Source: Phycisphaerales bacterium (lineage in GTDB: Bacteria; Planctomycetota; Phycisphaerae; Phycisphaerales; SM1A02). From it: 46,092 bases of DNA. Shown here in pieces: positions 45,350-46,092 of the stretch. Every line of letters begins with the position of its first letter. Positions within the stretch are counted from its first letter, which is position 1. Both the position numbers and the translations under genes were made by a program. Location of the stretch: assembly GCA_014237965.1 (NCBI GenBank), contig JABABZ010000004.1, forward strand, positions 1 to 46,092, in the 5' to 3' direction. A model generated the notes under the pieces. It was not told the DNA's origin. It saw nothing but the letters and a program-made list of their open reading frames with translations, and did no database searches.

Positions 45350-46092
45350 TGTCGGTTCCACGCTCCATCGTCTTGGCGATGACCGCAGCGATCACGCTCG
45401 GCGCTGCGGCCCAGCAGGAGTGCGGGCCGTCGCTCCCACCATGCGACGAGCCGCACGGCGAACCGGGATGCCTCCAGCCGGGATGTTGCGAACTCGTCTG
45501 TGAGAACGACGTGTTCTGTTGCGAAGTCTCCTGGGATGAGACATGCGTGAAGCAGGCGGCCGAGCTCTGCGGAGACGTCGCCTGCCCGAATCTGGGGGAG
45601 TGCCTCGAGGTTCATGACACCCCCGGGTGCCTCGATGAATCCTGCTGCGAGCTCGTTCGATTGCACGATCCCTTCTGTGGCTATGGAACATGGGATTCGA
45701 TCTGCGTCGCGGAAGCCGAGGGATGGTGCGCATCGACGATCGAGTGTCCGATCGATCCGCCGTCCGATGCGATCTTCGAAGACGAACCCTGTCTGGAGCG
45801 GATCAACGACGGCTGCTCACGGGATGCCCTTGAACCGGTGTCGTCGATCATCCAGTGTGGCGATCGAATCCACGGCAAGACCACCACGACGGTGCCACGC
45901 GACGTCGACTGGTTTCGACTTCCGTCGATCACCGACGGCGTCTGGACCGCGACGCTCTCCTCCGAGTTCCCCGCGAGGATGCTTCTGGTGTCCGGTGACT
46001 GTGAAGGACCGATCAGGACGGTCGACCGGAAGCACGTCGACCCGTGCACTTCGGGGGTCTGGTCCTTCGTGGTGCCCGAAGGCGACTGGTAT
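45346..46092 (+). CDS. exported Cys-rich modular protein (3' end outside window)
   Basis: At least 249 aa, open to the window edge. A signal peptide (VLAMTAAITLGAAAQQ) is followed by two Cys-rich modules, each with a PGCxxxxCCELV core and a WDxxCV end (about residues 25-70 and 72-118). A domain beginning EDEPCLERIND then contains VPRDVDWFRLP, as in the PPC-like (bacterial pre-peptidase C-terminal) beta-sandwich. The first module is very like the C-terminal module of the protein at 2576-3781. Start is the ATG at 45346 (overlapping the previous stop) or the ATG at 45349. Confidence 0.8.
   Translation, partial: MMSVPRSIVLAMTAAITLGAAAQQECGPSLPPCDEPHGEPGCLQPGCCELVCENDVFCCEVSWDETCVKQAAELCGDVACPNLGECLEVHDTPGCLDESCCELVRLHDPFCGYGTWDSICVAEAEGWCASTIECPIDPPSDAIFEDEPCLERINDGCSRDALEPVSSIIQCGDRIHGKTTTTVPRDVDWFRLPSITDGVWTATLSSEFPARMLLVSGDCEGPIRTVDRKHVDPCTSGVWSFVVPEGDWY

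Overview
The window looks like a chromosomal segment of a GC-rich planctomycete, most likely class Phycisphaerae. This rests on three things: several secreted proteins end in a paired DxxGDGxVxGADxGLLLxxWG dockerin-like motif; two pilin-like proteins carry the [20 protein letters not shown] leader and an H-X9-DG region; and there are FG-GAP and Cys-rich modular surface proteins. No taxonomic marker such as rRNA is present, so the assignment is an inference. No insertion sequence, prophage, CRISPR array or plasmid gene is visible.

Layout. 1-253: tail of an unknown gene, a hairpin terminator and tRNA-Pro(TGG). 495-3781: secreted sialidase plus a LamG paralogue. 4081-8518: anchored coiled-coil lipoprotein, alpha/beta hydrolase, a solitary nuoA, and an FG-GAP surface protein. 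8639-15384: small CxxCH protein, a cysteine-desulfurase-like PLP enzyme lacking the catalytic Cys, a fused membrane/AsmA-like protein, a small lipoprotein and a penicillin-acylase-type Ntn hydrolase. 15441-22363: a degenerate amidohydrolase-like lipoprotein, a second alpha/beta hydrolase with a Tat amidase, DUF2892, PPK2 and asnS. 22771-26398: receiver-like protein, groES, an unknown 66-aa protein, groEL and two small membrane proteins. 26458-29074: tandem pilin-like genes. 29570-34907: glycosylasparaginase, ATP:cobalamin adenosyltransferase, a DNA methyltransferase broken by one amber codon, upp and argS. 34973-43587: SGNH hydrolase, M42-type peptidase, RibBA with eroded active sites, a Rid-family protein, and a LolA-like protein coupled to a TPR gluzincin. 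43880-end: FG-GAP protein and a Cys-rich protein cut by the window edge.

How it fits together. Housekeeping functions (AsnRS, ArgRS, UPRTase, GroES/GroEL, RibBA, NuoA) are scattered singly or in pairs among genes for exported, probably surface-displayed, glycan- or peptide-active proteins. Five exported proteins share the dockerin-like C-terminus, suggesting one common sorting or anchoring route. No cohesin or scaffoldin is in the window.

The clearest unexplained signals are: a TAnnnT hexamer placed 6-7 nt before the ATG of at least eight genes that lack a Shine-Dalgarno sequence, implying leaderless transcripts; an undescribed small gene between groES and groEL; and several enzyme homologues whose key catalytic or metal residues are missing (RibBA, desulfurase-like, Rid, amidohydrolase-like, receiver-like). 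I found no convincing novel defence or mobile system.
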